This document shows positions 53,338 through 64,000 of a DNA stretch of 64,000 nucleotides, piece by piece. How positions within the stretch are numbered: the stretch's first letter is position 1; each line of letters opens with the position of its first letter. The translations under genes were made by a program, and so were the position numbers. The notes beneath the pieces are model-generated. The model was not told the DNA's origin and searched no databases. It saw only the letters and a list, made by a program, of their open reading frames with translations. The DNA is from Paracoccus aminophilus JCM 7686 (GTDB lineage Bacteria; Pseudomonadota; Alphaproteobacteria; Rhodobacterales; Rhodobacteraceae), in NCBI RefSeq assembly GCF_000444995.1, contig NC_022041.1, positions 2,578,001 through 2,642,000 of the forward strand. Direction: 5' to 3'.

Positions 53338-55991
53338 GCGCGGGCCTCGATCAGTTGTTCGACGGCCAAGATTGCCGCATCTGCCGCATCAAGGCTAGGG
53401 GCGCCGCCCTGTGCGCGATCCGGACGACCACCGCCGCCTTTGCCGCCAAGCGCCGCGACCGCCGTCTGCACCAGATCGACCGCCGAGACCTTCCCAACCA
53501 GATCCGCCGTGACGCCCGCCGCGACCGTGGCCTTGCCATCGGCCTCGGCCAAAGCGACGACCGCGCCGGTGCCGAGCTTGCCTTTCAGCTCATCGACCAG
53601 CGCGCCAAGCTCCTTACCCGAAACGCCATCAAAGCGACGCGCGATGACCTTGACGCCTTTGATCTCTTTCGGAGCCGCCTCGGTCGCGCCGCCCATGGCG
53701 AGCTGGCGTTTGAGCTGCGCGACTTCGTTGGCCAGCGCCTTGCGCTCATCCGACAAAGCCTTGACGCGATTGACGACCTCACCCGCCTGCGCCTTGATAA
53801 CGCCTGCGATTTCAGAGAGTTGCGCATCGGCGGCGCGCAGATGGGCCAAAGCAGCTTCGCCGGTCAGTGCCTCGATTCGGCGCACGCCCGCACTCGACGC
53901 GCTGTCGCCCAGAAGAACGAATGCGCCGATATCGCCGGTGCGCGCGACATGGGTGCCGCCGCAAAGCTCGAGCGAATAGGTCGTCTTGTCGAGACCCTTG
54001 TCAGAGCCCTCCTGACGGCCCATCGAGACGACGCGAACCTCATCGCCATATTTCTCGCCAAAGAGCGCCTGAGCGCCAAGCGCGCGGGCATCGTCGGGCG
54101 ACATGATGCGGGTTTCCACTGCGGTGTTCTGGCGAATGTAGTCGTTCACCTCGGCCTCGACCTGCGCCAGCTCCTCGGCGGCGACGCCTTTGTTATGGCT
54201 GAAGTCGAAGCGCAGGCGGTCGGCGGCGTTCAAGCTGCCGCGCTGCGCGACGTGATCGCCAAGCGCGTGGCGAAGCGCCTCGTGCAGCAGGTGGGTCGCC
54301 GAGTGGTTCGCACGGATCTGGCTGCGACGGGCGTGATCGACGGAAAGCTGTGCCCCCTGCCCGCGCGAAATCGTGCCAAGCGTGACTTCGGCCGAATGGA
54401 CAAAGAGGCCCGAAACCTTCTTGGTGTCGGTCACACGCGCCGCGCCGGTCTCGGTCTTGATCAGGCCGGTATCGCCGATCTGACCGCCCGATTCCGCATA
54501 GAACGGCGTTTGGTTTACCACAATCTGGACGGTCTGGCCCTCAGTCGCGGCCTCGACGCCCGCGCCCTCTTGCACCAAGGACAGGATCTGGCCCTCGGCG
54601 ACTTCGGTGTCATAGCCAAGGAATTCGCTCGCGCCGTGCTTTTCGGCCAGATCGAACCAGATCGTCGCGTCAGCCGTCTCGCCCGAACCCGACCATGCCG
54701 CACGCGCCTTGGCCTTCTGCTCGGCCATGGCGCTGTCAAAACCAGCGGTATCGACTGCGCGGCCCTTTTCGCGCAGAGCGTCCTGCGTCAGATCGAGCGG
54801 GAAACCATAGGTGTCATAGAGCTTGAATGCCGCTTCGCCCGGCAGGTTCGCGCCTTCCGGAAGCTTGGCCAGCTCATCGTCGAGCAGGCGCAAACCACGG
54901 TCGAGCGTCTGCTTGAAGCGGGTTTCTTCGAGCTTCAGCGTCTCTTCGATCATCGATTGCGCACGGCTGAGCTCGGGGTAAGCGGCGCCCATCTGGCGCA
55001 CCAGCGCCGGAACCAGACGGTGCATGACCGGATCTTTCGCGCCCAGAATATGCGCGTGACGCATCGCGCGGCGCATGATGCGGCGCAGCACATAGCCCCG
55101 GCCTTCGTTCGAGGGCATGACGCCATCGGCCAGAAGGAAGGAGGTCGAGCGCAAATGGTCGGCGATCACGCGGTGATGGACCTTGCCCGGACCATCGGGA
55201 TCCGAGCTGGTGACATTGGCGCTGGCTTCAATCAGCGCGCGCATCAGATCGGTGTCGTAGTTGTCGTGTTTGCCCTGCAGCAGCGCGCCGATCCGCTCGA
55301 GCCCCATGCCGGTGTCGATCGACTGCATGTCGAGCGCGCGCATCGAGCCGTCTTCGAACTGCTCGTTCTGCATGAAAACGAGGTTCCAGATCTCGATGAA
55401 GCGGTCGCCATCCTCGTCCTTCGAGCCCGGAGGACCGCCCCAGATGTGATCGCCGTGGTCGAAGAAAATCTCGGTGCAGGGGCCGCAGGGGCCGGTCGGG
55501 CCCATGCGCCAGAAGTTGTCATCGGTCGGAATGCGGATGATGCGGTCATCGGTCAGGCCCGCGACCTTCTTCCAGATATCGGCGGCCTCGTCATCGGTGT
55601 GATAGACCGTGACCAAGAGCTTGTCCTTCGGAATATCGAAATCCTTGGTCAGCAACTCCCAGGCAAAGGGGATCGCTTCTTTCTTGAAGTAATCGCCGAA
55701 GCTGAAGTTGCCGAGCATTTCGAAGAAGGTGTGGTGGCGCGCGGTATAGCCGACATTGTCGAGGTCATTGTGCTTGCCGCCCGCGCGCACGCATTTCTGC
55801 GCCGAGGTCGCGCGCGTATAATCGCGATGCTCGACCCCGGTGAACAGGTTCTTGAACTGGACCATGCCCGAGTTCGTGAACATGAGCGTCGGGTCATTGC
55901 GTGGCACAAGCGGGCTCGACTCGACGACACGGTGGTCGTTGCGCTTGTAGAAATCCAGGAAGGTGGAACGAATATCGTTCAGGCTTGGCAT
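53334..55991 (-). CDS. alaS: Alanyl-tRNA synthetase
   Basis: 885 residues, full length: N-terminal class II catalytic core ([40 protein letters not shown]), tRNA-recognition domain, editing domain with zinc ligands in [12 protein letters not shown] and [13 protein letters not shown], coiled-coil and C-Ala ([14 protein letters not shown]). Charges tRNA-Ala and clears Ser/Gly mischarges. It lies between a terminator after recA and the DUF1330 gene. Confidence 0.97.
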   Translation of the reverse strand: MPSLNDIRSTFLDFYKRNDHRVVESSPLVPRNDPTLMFTNSGMVQFKNLFTGVEHRDYTRATSAQKCVRAGGKHNDLDNVGYTARHHTFFEMLGNFSFGDYFKKEAIPFAWELLTKDFDIPKDKLLVTVYHTDDEAADIWKKVAGLTDDRIIRIPTDDNFWRMGPTGPCGPCTEIFFDHGDHIWGGPPGSKDEDGDRFIEIWNLVFMQNEQFEDGSMRALDMQSIDTGMGLERIGALLQGKHDNYDTDLMRALIEASANVTSSDPDGPGKVHHRVIADHLRSTSFLLADGVMPSNEGRGYVLRRIMRRAMRHAHILGAKDPVMHRLVPALVRQMGAAYPELSRAQSMIEETLKLEETRFKQTLDRGLRLLDDELAKLPEGANLPGEAAFKLYDTYGFPLDLTQDALREKGRAVDTAGFDSAMAEQKAKARAAWSGSGETADATIWFDLAEKHGASEFLGYDTEVAEGQILSLVQEGAGVEAATEGQTVQIVVNQTPFYAESGGQIGDTGLIKTETGAARVTDTKKVSGLFVHSAEVTLGTISRGQGAQLSVDHARRSQIRANHSATHLLHEALRHALGDHVAQRGSLNAADRLRFDFSHNKGVAAEELAQVEAEVNDYIRQNTAVETRIMSPDDARALGAQALFGEKYGDEVRVVSMGRQEGSDKGLDKTTYSLELCGGTHVARTGDIGAFVLLGDSASSAGVRRIEALTGEAALAHLRAADAQLSEIAGVIKAQAGEVVNRVKALSDERKALANEVAQLKRQLAMGGATEAAPKEIKGVKVIARRFDGVSGKELGALVDELKGKLGTGAVVALAEADGKATVAAGVTADLVGKVSAVDLVQTAVAALGGKGGGGRPDRAQGGAPSLDAADAAILAVEQLIEARA

Positions 55992-56144
55992 TTCAGGAAA
56001 TCCCGCTGATGGGCCACGAACCGGCGCTGTCTAAAGATGTGAGAAAAGCCAATATCGCCCGGCGGGGCCAGCGTAAAGGCGCAACCTTGCGAGATTGGTC
56101 TGAGAGAGGCCGGGGTCAGGGCCGCAGATCGCGCCTCGAAATGG

Positions 56145-56169
56145 AAAAAGGGGCCTCTCGGCCCCTTTT
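56145..56169. terminator. Intrinsic terminator after recA
   Basis: AAAAGGGGCC (56146-56155) pairs perfectly with GGCCCCTTTT (56160-56169) around TCTC. The minus-strand T-run fits the end of recA; it also works as an A/T-flanked hairpin in reverse. The 207 bases to alaS otherwise hold no gene. Confidence 0.85.
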
Positions 56170-56198
56170 GGCAAACAGTTCGGATCCGTCTGTCGGGC

Positions 56199-57269
56199 TT
56201 ATTCTTCGACGACGTCGTCGCCGCCTTCTTCGCCCGTTCCGAATTCAAGCCCGTGGCTGGCGCGGATCTTGTCCTCGATCGCATAGGCGGTTTCGGGATT
56301 GTCGCGCAGGAACTGCTTGGCATTTTCGCGGCCCTGGCCGATGCGCTCATCGCCGTAGGAATACCACGAGCCCGATTTCTCGACCACGCCAGCCTTGACG
56401 CCAAGATCGATCAACTCACCCACCTTGGAAATACCTTCGCCATACATGATGTCGAATTCGACCTGACGGAAGGGCGGCGCGACCTTGTTCTTGACCACTT
56501 TCACGCGGGTGGCGTTGCCGATCACCTCGTCGCGATCCTTGACGGCGCCGGTGCGGCGGATGTCGAGACGGACCGAAGCGTAGAATTTCAGCGCATTGCC
56601 ACCGGTCGTCGTCTCGGGGTTGCCGAACATCACGCCGATCTTCATGCGGATCTGGTTGATAAAGATGACCATGCAGTTCGAGCGCCCGATCGAGGCGGTG
56701 AGCTTGCGCATCGCCTGGCTCATCAGGCGGGCTTGCGAGCCCATCTGCATGTCGCCCATATCGCCTTCGATCTCGGATTTGGGCGTCAGAGCCGCGACCG
56801 AGTCGACCACGACCAGGCTGACCGCGCCCGAGCGCACCAGCGTATCGACGATTTCCAGTGCCTGTTCGCCGGTATCGGGCTGGCTGATCAGCAATTCGTC
56901 AAGGTTAACGCCAAGCTTTTTGGCATATTGCGGATCAAGCGCATGTTCGGCGTCGACAAAGGCGCAGACGCCGCCCTTTTTCTGCTCTTCCGCCACGACA
57001 TGCAGCGTCAGCGTGGTTTTCCCCGAGCTTTCCGGCCCGAAAATCTCGATGATGCGGCCCTTGGGCAGGCCGCCGATCCCCAGCGCAATATCGAGCCCGA
57101 GCGAGCCGGTCGAGGTCGCCTCGATCTCGGCCACGGGATTGTCCGCGCCAAGTTTCATGATCGAGCCCTTGCCGAACTGCCGTTCGATCTGGGCAAGGGC
57201 GCTGTCGAGCGCCTTCTGCTTGTCAGCCGTTTTCTTGTCGTTCATGTCGAAAAGTGTCGCCCCTGCCAT
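56199..57269 (-). CDS. recA: Recombinase A
   Basis: Strand exchange in homologous recombination and LexA cleavage co-protease. 356 residues from the ATG at 57269, N-terminus [13 protein letters not shown] as in relatives; an ATG nine bases earlier (57278) is possible but has AAGGG only one base away. Walker [30 protein letters not shown] loop L2, MAW-type C-core and an acidic tail ([10 protein letters not shown]). LexA box upstream, terminator downstream. Confidence 0.98.
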   Translation of the reverse strand: MAGATLFDMNDKKTADKQKALDSALAQIERQFGKGSIMKLGADNPVAEIEATSTGSLGLDIALGIGGLPKGRIIEIFGPESSGKTTLTLHVVAEEQKKGGVCAFVDAEHALDPQYAKKLGVNLDELLISQPDTGEQALEIVDTLVRSGAVSLVVVDSVAALTPKSEIEGDMGDMQMGSQARLMSQAMRKLTASIGRSNCMVIFINQIRMKIGVMFGNPETTTGGNALKFYASVRLDIRRTGAVKDRDEVIGNATRVKVVKNKVAPPFRQVEFDIMYGEGISKVGELIDLGVKAGVVEKSGSWYSYGDERIGQGRENAKQFLRDNPETAYAIEDKIRASHGLEFGTGEEGGDDVVEE

Positions 57270-57329
57270 GCTTTCCATGCCCTTATTTCACACCCCACCC
57301 GGTGGGGCAATCTGCGTTGCGCGGCCAGT

Positions 57330-57372
57330 GTTCGCTTAATGTTCTTATCTACCATCCCAGTGGGCTTTGCAA
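57330..57372 (-). promoter_or_regulatory. recA promoter with LexA (SOS) box
   Basis: Plus-strand GTTC-N7-GTTC at 57330-57344 is the alphaproteobacterial LexA box (GAAC-N7-GAAC on the gene strand). It overlaps the end of a -10 GATAAG (57349-57344), 17 bases from a -35 TTGCAA (57372-57367). Repression by LexA at the start site is expected. The remaining gap, 57373-57643, shows no gene, RNA or clear repeat. Confidence 0.82.
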
Positions 57373-57643
57373 TGCTTTTCCGCGGCCCATCATCACCTGA
57401 CGTTGCATGGGCTTTAGTCTGCACGCGGCAGGTTAAGAAATGGTTGATTGGAAAACGTAAATGCATCCGGCGCGCCCAGCCGATCGTCCCCGGCCCGCTG
57501 GCTTTCGGCGCGCGTGTTCCTGCAGACAATCCGTCTGGCGAACTTTTGTCGAAACGCAACTCGATCTGGGACAGGCCAGAGAACATGGCGCGACACCGGT
57601 CCAGTGAACACCTGGCCCGCAGAGCCGCGCCCTTAACGCGGTC

Positions 57644-59761
57644 TCAAAGACTGTGCATCTCGTGATCCAGATGCGGGGCGGCAAAAATCGTCACCTCTGG
57701 CTCCTCCCGCATCGGCGCAGGCTCAAGCTGTTTGCTGACCAATGCCGTCAGCTCGCTCAGTGAGAAGGGCTTGGCCAAAAACGCGGCATGAGGGATGGGC
57801 GAGCCGCCTTCTGCAAAGATCTGCTCGCTGTAACCCGACATGAAGATCACGCGGGTTGCCGGACGGTCGCGAAGAGCGGTTCGAACCCAGGCTGGCCCAT
57901 CCATGCCCGGCATGACGACATCAGTCACGAAGACATCGACATTGAGCCGCTGGTCCGACAAAAGCTCCAACGCGTCTTCGGCGCAAGCAGCCTCCAACAC
58001 CTTGAAACCCTGAAGCTGCAGCGCCCGGCTGGCAAAAGCGCGGACCGGGGCCTCATCCTCGACCAAAAGCACGGTGACCTCTTTCTCGATCCGTGGCAAC
58101 ATCGCCGCGCTCGGACGGGGGCTCACGGCCTGATCGGGATCGGGGTCCGCGACCTCACCGGCATGGGCCGGGAAATAGAGAGAGAAGGTCGTGCCTTCCC
58201 CGATCTCACTGTCGCAGAAAATATAGCCGCCAGTTTGCTTGACGATGCCATAAGCCGTCGAGAGGCCAAGGCCAGTTCCCTCACCAGTGCGTTTGGTCGA
58301 GAAGAACGGCTCGAAGACCTTGCCCATATGCTCGACCGGGATGCCCGTACCCTGATCCCTGACCTCGACACGAACATAATTGCCGGGCAGCAGCTGGGCA
58401 TGGCCAGAGATGATCGGGCCGTCGGTCGTGATATTGGCCGTGGTGATCGCGATATCGCCGCCCTCGGGCATAGCATCGCGCGCGTTCACCACGAGATTCA
58501 TAATGACCTGCTCAAGCTGGCGTTTGTCCGCGCGGATCAGGCTGAGCTTCGGATCATGGTGAAAGGTCAGCACGATCTTCTCGCCCACCAGCCGGTTCAG
58601 CAGATGCGTCAAATCCGAGAGTGAGTCGCGCAGATCGACCAGCTGCAGCCTCAGGGTCTGCTTGCGCGAATAGGCAAGAAGCTGGCCCACCAGCGCCGCC
58701 GCCCGGTTCGCGTTTTGCGAAATCTGGTCGACATCGGCATAGTCGGGATCGCCCTTGTCGTGGCGCAGCATCAAGAGATCGCAATGCCCGCTAATCGCCG
58801 TCAAAAGGTTGTTGAAATCATGCGCGACGCCGCCCGCAAGTTGGCCAATCGCCTGCATTTTCTGGCTTTGGACAAATTGCGCCTCAAGCCGCTTGAGATC
58901 GCTCGCGTCAGAAAGAACCGCCGTCACGCAATCGCCCTGCCCGCCTTTCAGCGTCACCTGCACGAAATGTTCAGGCCCCTGATCACGCGCGCGAAGCACC
59001 TCGGCGCCCACCTGCATCCGACCCGCGCAGGCATCGCCGACCCAATCGGCCAGAGGCCGCCCCGGCCCTTCGAGAAGCATGGCGAGCGGGCGGCCCTGGA
59101 GGTCACGGCCGAGCATATCCCTTGCCGCCTCATTGGCGCGCATGATCGTGGCCTTGGCGTCCAGAAGCAAAAGCGCAACCGGCAATTCGTCGAACTGGAT
59201 AACGTCGCTTTGCCTTTGCGGCGGAGGCTCGACGCTGACCGGTTCGACCGAAGGAGCAAAACGCCAGAGCTGCAAATGCGCCCCCGCCTTGCGCGTGACG
59301 ACAAAGGTCCCCGCCGCGCCCAGATCAATCCGGGACTGCCCGCGCCGTCCCAGCGCGACCCCCAGCGTGCGCCAGACCGCATCGGGATTGGCGATGGAGC
59401 GCCCCAGCGCCTCTTGCACCTGACGCCCGACAAGATCGCCCAAATGATCCATCAACACATTGTTCTGCGCGAGGATAAGCCCGTCCGGCATCGCGACAAA
59501 GGCAGCCTCCGGCAGTCCGAGCAAATCGGCACGCAACCCCCGCAATTCCCGGCGATCATTCGCCGCTTGGATCAGATGGCGCAGACCATAGGCTCCGCCG
59601 AGCAGATACCAGGCAAAGGCCACCGAGAAGAGGATGAAGAAAAACGTGCCCTTGAGGCTGTTTGGTTGGAAGGCGAACCAGAAGGAAAACACCACGACCG
59701 GCGCCGTCAATAACGGCACCATTGCCAGCGCGATCGCCGGCATTTCCTTTCGTGTCATCAT
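57644..59761 (-). CDS. cckA: Hybrid sensor histidine kinase CckA
   Basis: Cell-cycle kinase phosphorylating CtrA via ChpT. 705 residues: two N-terminal helices (about 9-30 and 39-58), PAS-like sensory segments (about 80-290), DHp with H314 in GGVAHDFNNLL, a HATPase domain, and a receiver with D614 (DVVMPGMDG) and K664. It ends with a 20-residue tail. In Rhodobacterales the pathway mainly governs motility and gene-transfer-agent functions. The start has two tandem ATGs. No chpT or ctrA gene is close by. Confidence 0.92.
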   Translation of the reverse strand: MMTRKEMPAIALAMVPLLTAPVVVFSFWFAFQPNSLKGTFFFILFSVAFAWYLLGGAYGLRHLIQAANDRRELRGLRADLLGLPEAAFVAMPDGLILAQNNVLMDHLGDLVGRQVQEALGRSIANPDAVWRTLGVALGRRGQSRIDLGAAGTFVVTRKAGAHLQLWRFAPSVEPVSVEPPPQRQSDVIQFDELPVALLLLDAKATIMRANEAARDMLGRDLQGRPLAMLLEGPGRPLADWVGDACAGRMQVGAEVLRARDQGPEHFVQVTLKGGQGDCVTAVLSDASDLKRLEAQFVQSQKMQAIGQLAGGVAHDFNNLLTAISGHCDLLMLRHDKGDPDYADVDQISQNANRAAALVGQLLAYSRKQTLRLQLVDLRDSLSDLTHLLNRLVGEKIVLTFHHDPKLSLIRADKRQLEQVIMNLVVNARDAMPEGGDIAITTANITTDGPIISGHAQLLPGNYVRVEVRDQGTGIPVEHMGKVFEPFFSTKRTGEGTGLGLSTAYGIVKQTGGYIFCDSEIGEGTTFSLYFPAHAGEVADPDPDQAVSPRPSAAMLPRIEKEVTVLLVEDEAPVRAFASRALQLQGFKVLEAACAEDALELLSDQRLNVDVFVTDVVMPGMDGPAWVRTALRDRPATRVIFMSGYSEQIFAEGGSPIPHAAFLAKPFSLSELTALVSKQLEPAPMREEPEVTIFAAPHLDHEMHSL

Positions 59762-59816
59762 AACCCTCGAATCCGCCCTGTTTCCGATGTCATAGCAAGG
59801 CGGGATTAATCAGGGG

Positions 59817-60968
59817 TTAATTTCGCCGCAAAATTGCGCAGAAAAATCCATCTGATGCGGTCAGAGGCGAATATTCGGTCACTTTCTCCAGAACAAAGCC
59901 GGAATTCCTGCTCAAAAACGCCTGCACCTGATCCTGATTTTCACGGGCAAACACCGAGCAGGTCATATAGGCAAGATGCCCCTCAGCCGCGACCACCTCT
60001 GCGCTTTGGTCAAGGATTTGCGTCTGAAGTCCGCCAAGCCGCTCGAGATCCGCTTCGGTCAGCCGCCATTTCTGGTCGGGCGTGCGCCGCCAGGTTCCCG
60101 AGCCGGAACAGGGCACATCGGCCACAACCAGATCGAACCGGCCCGCAGCCTTGCCGGGCGGCACCAGACGGATCGTGCCCCCGGCACGACGCGCGCGCTC
60201 GGGCAGGTTGGCCATGCGGGCGCGGTCGATGTCATGGGCGCTCACCGAGGCCGCGCCGCGCCCGGCCAAAGCCAAGGCCTTGCCGCCCCCGCCCGCGCAG
60301 AAATCAAGGACACTTCCCGTAAGGGGCAAAGCCGCGCAGGCAAGCTGGGGCGAGAGATCTTGCAGCTCGACCAAACCCTCGCGATAGGCCTGGGCATTCG
60401 CGAGTTTGCGGCTGCCCTCCCGCACCTCAAGCGCGGTCTCCAGCAGCGGCGAGGTTTCGGTCAGGATGCCCTCCGCCGCAAGCGCCGCCTGCGCCGCTTT
60501 GGGGTCGGCCTTGCGTGGGTTCACGCGCAGCCAGACGGGAGCGCGGGTGCGCATCGCCTCGGCCACAGCTTCGGCCTGATCGCCGAGCGAGGCCTGCCAT
60601 TCCCCCAGCATCCAGTCGGGCAGATCGAGCGCCTCGGCGCCTGCGGGCGCGCGGCCCAGTGCAAGCTCGGCTTCGGTCAAGACCGCAGGCGCATGACCCT
60701 CTCCGCTAAAGATCTCGGCGGGGTCGCGTCCTGCCTCGCGACACGCGCCAAGCAGCACCCCACGCCCCGTCATCGCGCCCCCCAAGGTCGCGCGCGAGCG
60801 CAAACGGCGCAGGCTATCAAAGACGAGATCGCGCACCGCCGCGCGATCGCCGGAACCGGCATAGCGGCTGGCGCGCGACCAGCGGATCAGCGCGGCTTCG
60901 GCGGGCTCTCCGCCCAGAACGCGGTCGAGAATGGTGATGGCGGCAGAGATACGGGCGGCGGGGGTCAT
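59817..60968 (-). CDS. RsmB/NOP-family RNA (cytosine-C5)-methyltransferase
   Basis: 383 residues. N-terminal NusB-like helical region, then SAM motifs LDFCAGGGGKALALAG, DVPCSGSGTWRR (cysteine for release) and YMTCSVFARENQ (catalytic cysteine). Targets a 16S rRNA or tRNA cytosine; the exact site is unknown. Located between cckA and a lytic transglycosylase gene, same strand, 55 bases ahead of cckA. Confidence 0.87.
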   Translation of the reverse strand: MTPAARISAAITILDRVLGGEPAEAALIRWSRASRYAGSGDRAAVRDLVFDSLRRLRSRATLGGAMTGRGVLLGACREAGRDPAEIFSGEGHAPAVLTEAELALGRAPAGAEALDLPDWMLGEWQASLGDQAEAVAEAMRTRAPVWLRVNPRKADPKAAQAALAAEGILTETSPLLETALEVREGSRKLANAQAYREGLVELQDLSPQLACAALPLTGSVLDFCAGGGGKALALAGRGAASVSAHDIDRARMANLPERARRAGGTIRLVPPGKAAGRFDLVVADVPCSGSGTWRRTPDQKWRLTEADLERLGGLQTQILDQSAEVVAAEGHLAYMTCSVFARENQDQVQAFLSRNSGFVLEKVTEYSPLTASDGFFCAILRRN

Positions 60969-61047
60969 GATCCTTGGCCCTTTGGGCAGTGAGACAGGTG
61001 ATCCGCCCAGAAAGGTGCGCGCGCGCGGAAAGTCAAGCCACGCGCGG

Positions 61048-61953
61048 CTAGGGCTCGGCCAGCTCTGGCAGATCGGAGAGGTCGGGAGGTGCCCGCGCGC
61101 CGATCAGCGCCGCGCGCGCATTCCCGATCAGCGCGCCGCGCCCGTTCATGTCGATCAGCGCCCCCGTGGCGCCGATCAGCGGGCGATCCGGACGGTCGGC
61201 AAAGACCGCGAGCGAGGGGGTGATCCCGCTCACCTCTGATCCCAGCGGCGCGCCAAGCAGCATCACCCTTTCGCGCGGCACCCGCCCGCGTCGCCGCGTG
61301 TCCACAGCCGCGAAGGTGTTATAGGCAGCGGGCGGCGAAAGCCCGTCATAATCCCCGTCCTGCACCATCCGTCGCAACGTGTCGAACCGCGCAAGATAGC
61401 GATCGCTATAGACCTGTGTCCGCGAGTGGAAATTCCCCGCAGCCATCCGCCAATTCCCGCTTTCGAGATAAAGATCGCTGACGAAACGCGCGGCATAGCG
61501 GGCGTTTTCCAGCGGGTCGAACATCTGCGTCGCCGAGGTGAAATTCTGGCTGTGCCAGCGCCAATTGAGCTGAAAACACCCCAGATCGAGGTTGCTTTGT
61601 CCCTGCGCCACGCGATCCTCGACAAAACGGATGGCGCTTTGGGGATCCTCGAACCAATGGCCCTCGCCGCCCACATTGACGCTCCACGCCCAGGGACGCA
61701 GCGCGCCGTTCAATTTGCGACCGGTTTCGGTCAAGGTCAGGGTCATCAGGATATCGGGCGGCACGCCGGTTTCGCGCGAGGCCTGCATGGCGGCCCATTC
61801 GCAAACCTCGGCCGGGCCTGCCGCCTGCGCCCGAGCCAGCCCGGGGGCGATCAGCAACGCCACAAGCGCCGCAAGGCCCAAGACAGGGCGATACGGACGC
61901 GTCAGGGCAAATTGGATCAGCTGGCGGAGCATCCCGGGACCGAAAAGAAGCAC
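61048..61953 (-). CDS. SLT-domain lytic transglycosylase
   Basis: 301 residues with an uncleaved or cleavable N-terminal signal (about 20-43, VLGLAALVALLIAPGLARAQ). The transglycosylase catalytic glutamate is in LTLTETGRKLNG, and DLGCFQLNWRWH is the substrate-groove motif. The C-terminus has short LIG repeats near 258-290. Cleaves peptidoglycan glycan strands in the periplasm. Start at 61953 or the ATG at 61932. An upstream position relative to cell-cycle genes may be chance. Confidence 0.82.
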   Translation of the reverse strand: MLLFGPGMLRQLIQFALTRPYRPVLGLAALVALLIAPGLARAQAAGPAEVCEWAAMQASRETGVPPDILMTLTLTETGRKLNGALRPWAWSVNVGGEGHWFEDPQSAIRFVEDRVAQGQSNLDLGCFQLNWRWHSQNFTSATQMFDPLENARYAARFVSDLYLESGNWRMAAGNFHSRTQVYSDRYLARFDTLRRMVQDGDYDGLSPPAAYNTFAAVDTRRRGRVPRERVMLLGAPLGSEVSGITPSLAVFADRPDRPLIGATGALIDMNGRGALIGNARAALIGARAPPDLSDLPELAEP

Positions 61954-61995
61954 ATCTTCTTTTCTCTAGCCCCGGGCGGTTAAGATATGATGAGC

Positions 61996-62013
61996 GCGGG
62001 CAGCTCTGCCCGC
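61996..62013 (-). terminator. Hairpin after guaB
   Basis: GCGGGCAG (61996-62003) and CTGCCCGC (62006-62013) form a perfect 8-bp stem, separated by only two bases, seven bases after the guaB stop. T-rich sequence is weak, so termination is likely but may be Rho-assisted. Confidence 0.5.
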
Positions 62014-62019
62014 CCCCAT

Positions 62020-63480
<1,461 letters not shown>

Positions 63481-63589
63481 TCAGTGTTCGATTTGGCAGT
63501 TTCCCCTTTCACGCCCTTCGGGAAATGTCCAGCCCGCCGCCCAGCAAATCCGGGCCGTTCGCGCAAATTTTTGTAACTTCTCGGCAGGG

Positions 63590-63610
63590 CAAGATCTCGG
63601 CAGGATCTTG
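63590..63610. promoter_or_regulatory. Perfect inverted repeat upstream of guaB
   Basis: Seven-base arms around a seven-base centre, 122-142 bases upstream of the guaB start. Size and symmetry fit a dimeric-regulator operator, but no matching regulator gene is in the window. Confidence 0.35.
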
Positions 63611-63657
63611 GCTGAATCGCGCGCGCATTGCACGGGATGCCCTTGGGGAATTTCGCC

Positions 63658-63679
63658 GGGGATATCGAAGGGGATATCG
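63658..63679. repeat. Tandem 10-base repeat
   Basis: Two exact copies of GGGGATATCG separated by AA, so one copy per 12 bases, on one face of the helix or nearly so. Could be paired regulator sites. Confidence 0.4.
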
Positions 63680-63958
63680 CTTGCTTGACCCGGCGGAAAC
63701 TGGCAGAGCGCAGGCACGGCGGGCGCGGCTATTTTGGCCGTGGCGGGGCGCAATCCGTCCGGCCTTCGGCCCTCCCCGCTCAGTGCAGTGATGAGTTTCG
63801 CGGCTTCGGCCGCTCATCGGGTCAAACGTTGCCGCAAGGACACGCCTGCCCCGCTCAAAAGCTTGCAACGCCACGTCAGCCATAACGCAGAATTGACCCG
63901 AGCCCCGCGCTCGAACAACCTTGATCCGGAGAAGTCAGATGACTCAGGGGAGGAACAA

Positions 63959-64000
63959 ATGAAAAGAACCATTACAGCGCTCGGCGGTTTGCTGATCGGA
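63959..64000 (+). CDS. 5' end of a gene for a probable exported protein
   Basis: Fourteen codons are visible (MKRTITALGGLLIG) before the window ends. GGGGAGG lies five to six bases upstream, an unusually strong ribosome site. The lysine/arginine start followed by a hydrophobic run is a typical signal peptide. Its product cannot be identified. Confidence 0.6.
   Translation, partial: MKRTITALGGLLIG

Noticed and set aside
53034..56009. 991-codon plus-strand open frame opposite alaS
   Set aside because: Antisense shadow of a GC-rich conserved gene; no ribosome site, composition rich in R, A, D and no domain.
57373..57643. tRNA or small RNA between recA and cckA
   Set aside because: No cloverleaf, no T-run terminator and no conserved RNA feature was found on reading.
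63628..63885. 85-codon plus-strand frame upstream of the right-edge gene
   Set aside because: No ribosome site, odd composition, and it crosses the candidate operators.

Overview
The window looks like a chromosomal segment of a GC-rich alphaproteobacterium of the Rhodobacteraceae, most like Paracoccus or a close relative. The evidence is a complete 14-gene nuo (complex I) cluster interrupted by extra reading frames, as described for Paracoccus and Rhodobacter; family-restricted small proteins (DUF5333- and DUF5337-like); class II AroA; CckA; RNase J; and alphaproteobacterial LexA boxes (GAAC-N7-GAAC) before uvrA and recA. No tRNA, rRNA, insertion sequence, prophage or CRISPR array was seen. 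Gene calls come from reading the sequence and recognising families, without database searches.

Layout. 1-1284: pyrimidine salvage pair cdd-deoA (minus strand; deoA runs off the left edge). 1406-5753: plus-strand malic enzyme-phosphotransacetylase (maeB) and propionyl-CoA synthetase (prpE), separated by a leader that can form two mutually exclusive hairpins. 5801-33447: a minus-strand block of about 27.6 kb. In transcription order it holds uvrA and a DUF4260 gene ending in a terminator; then nuoA-B-C-D-E, a membrane/helix-hairpin-helix protein, a DUF5337-like protein, nuoF, a DUF5333-like protein, a second exported protein, nuoG, a lipoprotein, nuoH, a 58-residue protein, nuoI, a carboxymuconolactone-decarboxylase-like protein, nuoJ, a 21-codon frame, nuoK-L-M-N; then birA-coaX-rnj; then trmB, aroA and a methyltransferase. 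Many junctions overlap (ATGA or TGATG), which points to translational coupling.

33632-45694: GFA-family protein, moaA, a lipoprotein, glmU-glmS (UDP-GlcNAc synthesis), gph, bacterioferritin and its ferredoxin, queA, an MFS transporter, a DUF924 protein, lipoamide dehydrogenase and a lipoprotein cytochrome c. 45758-53337: M20 amidohydrolase, FAD oxidoreductase, purA-DUF2842-thiamine pyrophosphokinase, a Tat-exported cyclase coupled to an AhpD-like protein, a class II glutamine amidotransferase and a DUF1330 protein. 53334-64000: alaS, recA under a LexA box, the cell-cycle kinase cckA, an RsmB-type RNA methyltransferase, an SLT lytic transglycosylase, guaB, and the first 14 codons of an exported protein at the right edge.

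No foreign island stands out; the region is largely core genome. The most unusual material lies in the nuo accessory genes, especially the two frames too short for routine gene calling (17318-17383 and 18878-19054), the prpE leader, and a divergent pair of intergenic repeats at 39631-39874.
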